This document shows positions 5,149 to 6,838 of a DNA stretch of 6,838 nt, in pieces. The translations under genes and the position numbers were made by a program. Under the pieces are notes generated by a model, which saw only the letters and a program-made list of their open reading frames with translations, had not been told where the DNA came from and ran no database searches. Position 1 is the first letter of the stretch. Every line of letters starts with the position of its first letter. This stretch comes from an uncultured Caryophanales bacterium. Lineage in GTDB: Bacteria > Bacillota_I > Bacilli_A > RFN20 > CAG-826. The DNA lies in NCBI GenBank assembly GCA_947165725.1, contig CAMVBL010000056.1, positions 1 through 6,838 on the forward strand, given 5' to 3'.

Positions 5149-6752
5149 TTATGGAGTACTCCCTTCTTAACATCATAAGTGAAATGTTTAAGTTCACCAT
5201 TTAGTTCATAACTGATGTGGATAAGATTACCTTTGGTAATATATCGACGGTTATGCGCATTTTCGAATATTTCGAATGTCTCTTGTAAGAGTTTCTTCTT
5301 CGTGTCATCGTAGTTAGCGATGTCATCACTAGTCATAAGCACGCTACCAAATAAAGCGTTAATCTTGCTTAAAGCTTCTCTTTGAGAAAGTGTTAACTTA
5401 ATGTTTTCATCTCTTAATAAGAAGACATCTGGATCATTACCGAATAAGTGGTTGTTCATAAATGAACGATAAATAGTGTTTTGAATTGTGACTTTCGTAG
5501 ACACTCTTTCTCTATGGAATAAACGCATATAGAAGACGTCATCGAAGTCTAAACTCACATCTGGACCCACTCGTAAGTAATCGAAATGTTCGTAGGAGTT
5601 AATAATATTAGCACCACAGCCTAAGATGAGACGGTCACCTAAGATGTCTCTTAATAACTGATAAGCTGCATCTTGGACCATACATCTAGTCTTGTTTTCA
5701 TACTCTGGTAGTGCCGCCGCATACAAGAAGTCAAGCTTAAAGAAGTCTACCCCCATGTCCATGTAATGGACTAAGCATTCCTTGATATAAGCAATGACTT
5801 CTTGATTGTCGAGGTCAAGGGCATAAAACCCTGACCAGTTTCCTCCCGCTTTGATCGGTCTCCCTCTTCGATCTTTCCTAATCCAGTCTGGATGTTCGGA
5901 AAACAAGCGAGATTTGGTTTCCGCGGCAAACGGAGCGAGCCATAGGCCCGCCTTGAACCCTTTTTTGTGAATCTTATCGATAATTGGTTTTAAGCCATTT
6001 GGGAACTTCTTTGGATCGACATCCAACCAGTCACCGACAAATGTTTCATAACCATCATCGATTTGGAAGAGATTGAAGCGTTCATCTAAAGCTTCTAAAT
6101 CTCTTAAGATTATTTCTTCGTTAATGTTTTGATAGTAGTTATACCAACTGGTATAGCCAAACAATTTCTTAACGTTTCTTTTTGGGAAAGCATCCCAGAA
6201 GGCCATTAAACCTTTTTCAAAGTTATCGTAGTAGCAGTAGTCAAAGATATTAACACTTTGTCCTTTTGCTACTTTAAGACCTTTTACATCACTAATAAGG
6301 TGGATTGAACTTCTATCTTTAATTAATTCAATAATTAAGTAGGCAGTCTTATAGTTGAGGTTGAAGATGAATGATTCATATTTACCTTTACTGTAGAAGA
6401 CATCATAGCCATGACTCTTTCTAATTGAATAATTATAGAAAGTAGCGTCTCCATATCTATCCATCGCATACATATGCGAGATGATGTGTGGACTCTTTTT
6501 AATGTTTCTGAGTCTTTCTCTTAATCTATATTCCCTGGTGTCAGTCCAAGACTGATAACCATTGAGGAAATACATATCTTTGTAGTTGATGTGGCATGGA
6601 TAAGAGACATCCGCTTTATCGAGGATAATCTCTTCATTAGCGGTAATACTAACGATAGTTCTATTACCATTTCTAATTTCGCTAATTGCTACATCAGCGT
6701 TAGAGGATGTAATAGTATGTTTTTGACCATTCTTAAAATAGATGAGTCGCAT
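5145..6752 (-). CDS. Glycoside hydrolase family 36, alpha-galactosidase-like
   Basis: This 535-residue enzyme is close in length to the compact GH36 alpha-galactosidases such as the Thermotoga type. An N-terminal beta-rich region (about 1-190) contains the family-like NGYQSWTD. It precedes a TIM barrel starting at GYTSWYNYYQNI (199-210). Barrel motifs include FQIDDGYE (229-236), the GLWLAPF strand (269-275), FFKLDFLYA with predicted nucleophile D341, and DYLRVGPDVS with predicted acid/base D398. Their spacing of 57 residues fits the family. A C-terminal beta domain is present. There is no signal peptide, so it should be cytoplasmic and act on imported or internally made alpha-galactosides; alpha-N-acetylgalactosaminide activity is the main alternative. 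A short TAGG-containing Shine-Dalgarno lies about 7 nt before the ATG. The gene follows the upstream gene by 14 bp and overlaps the next by 4 bp, so it is internal to an operon. Confidence 0.88.
   Translation of the reverse strand: MRLIYFKNGQKHTITSSNADVAISEIRNGNRTIVSITANEEIILDKADVSYPCHINYKDMYFLNGYQSWTDTREYRLRERLRNIKKSPHIISHMYAMDRYGDATFYNYSIRKSHGYDVFYSKGKYESFIFNLNYKTAYLIIELIKDRSSIHLISDVKGLKVAKGQSVNIFDYCYYDNFEKGLMAFWDAFPKRNVKKLFGYTSWYNYYQNINEEIILRDLEALDERFNLFQIDDGYETFVGDWLDVDPKKFPNGLKPIIDKIHKKGFKAGLWLAPFAAETKSRLFSEHPDWIRKDRRGRPIKAGGNWSGFYALDLDNQEVIAYIKECLVHYMDMGVDFFKLDFLYAAALPEYENKTRCMVQDAAYQLLRDILGDRLILGCGANIINSYEHFDYLRVGPDVSLDFDDVFYMRLFHRERVSTKVTIQNTIYRSFMNNHLFGNDPDVFLLRDENIKLTLSQREALSKINALFGSVLMTSDDIANYDDTKKKLLQETFEIFENAHNRRYITKGNLIHISYELNGELKHFTYDVKKGVLHK
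5159..5165 (-). promoter_or_regulatory. Ribosome binding site of the glycosyltransferase-like gene
   Basis: AAGGGAG on the minus strand lies 10 nt before the ATG at 5148, within the last GH36 codons. The spacing is a little long, in keeping with coupling through the ATGA overlap. Confidence 0.6.
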
Positions 6753-6766
6753 ATTATTACCTATAA

Positions 6767-6838
6767 TTATTCGGCTTTTTCACCGACATCTTTTTCGTTT
6801 TCAATCGCTTTTAAGAAAGCTTCATCGCCTTCTTTAGC
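6767..6838 (-). CDS. C-terminal end of an unidentified upstream operon gene (partial)
   Basis: A minus-strand frame is open from the window edge to a TAA at 6769-6767. It gives 23 highly charged residues, Glu/Lys-rich and ending DVGEKAE. It stops only 14 bp before the GH36 ATG with no terminator between, so it belongs to the same operon. The visible part is too short to name a family; from the operon one may guess sugar uptake or metabolism. Confidence 0.6.
   Translation of the reverse strand, partial: AKEGDEAFLKAIENEKDVGEKAE

Noticed and set aside
5153..5162. 10-bp palindrome GGAGTACTCC as an operator or hairpin
   Set aside because: It has no loop to form a hairpin, lies within GH36 codons and overlaps the next gene's Shine-Dalgarno; probably coincidence.

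Overview
The window is AT-rich bacterial DNA with strong AGGAGG-type Shine-Dalgarno sites, tight operons and compact hairpin terminators. This points to a low-GC Gram-positive lineage (Bacillota, or an uncultured Bacilli/Mycoplasmatota-like group). UGA is used as a stop: the GH36 gene ends in TGA inside an ATGA overlap with the next gene. The code-4 Mycoplasmas are therefore unlikely. The lineage is inferred from style only.

Layout: (1) 1-57 is the tail of a plus-strand gene with a Ser-rich C-terminus, followed by a bidirectional terminator (74-104). (2) 116-2069, minus strand, is a two-gene ABC-2 type exporter operon (NatA-like ATPase, then NatB-like permease, 8-bp overlap) with an inverted repeat in its leader. 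(3) 2176-2206 is a minus-strand intrinsic terminator. (4) About 2217-3714 is an IS200/IS605-superfamily element that carries only tnpB. It has matching end hairpins with a bulged T, its own promoter, an intact RuvC-type TnpB nuclease and a structured omegaRNA (reRNA) region running from the end of tnpB to the right end. (5) 3715-6838, minus strand, is an operon of at least three genes: an unidentified gene tail, a GH36 (alpha-galactosidase-like) glycosidase, and a GT-B-fold glycosyltransferase-like protein that overlaps the glycosidase by 4 bp.

How it fits together: removing the element would place the terminator at 2176-2206 about 10 nt after the stop codon of the glycosyltransferase-like gene. 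The element therefore appears to have landed between that operon's last codon and its terminator, in the opposite orientation. The omegaRNA guide would then be copied from the last codons of that gene, so TnpB would be programmed against the element-free version of this site. No tnpA is present, so movement would need TnpA supplied in trans. The RNA-guided TnpB/omegaRNA unit is the most interesting system here. TnpB systems as a class are already described; this copy's structure and insertion context are what is specific.
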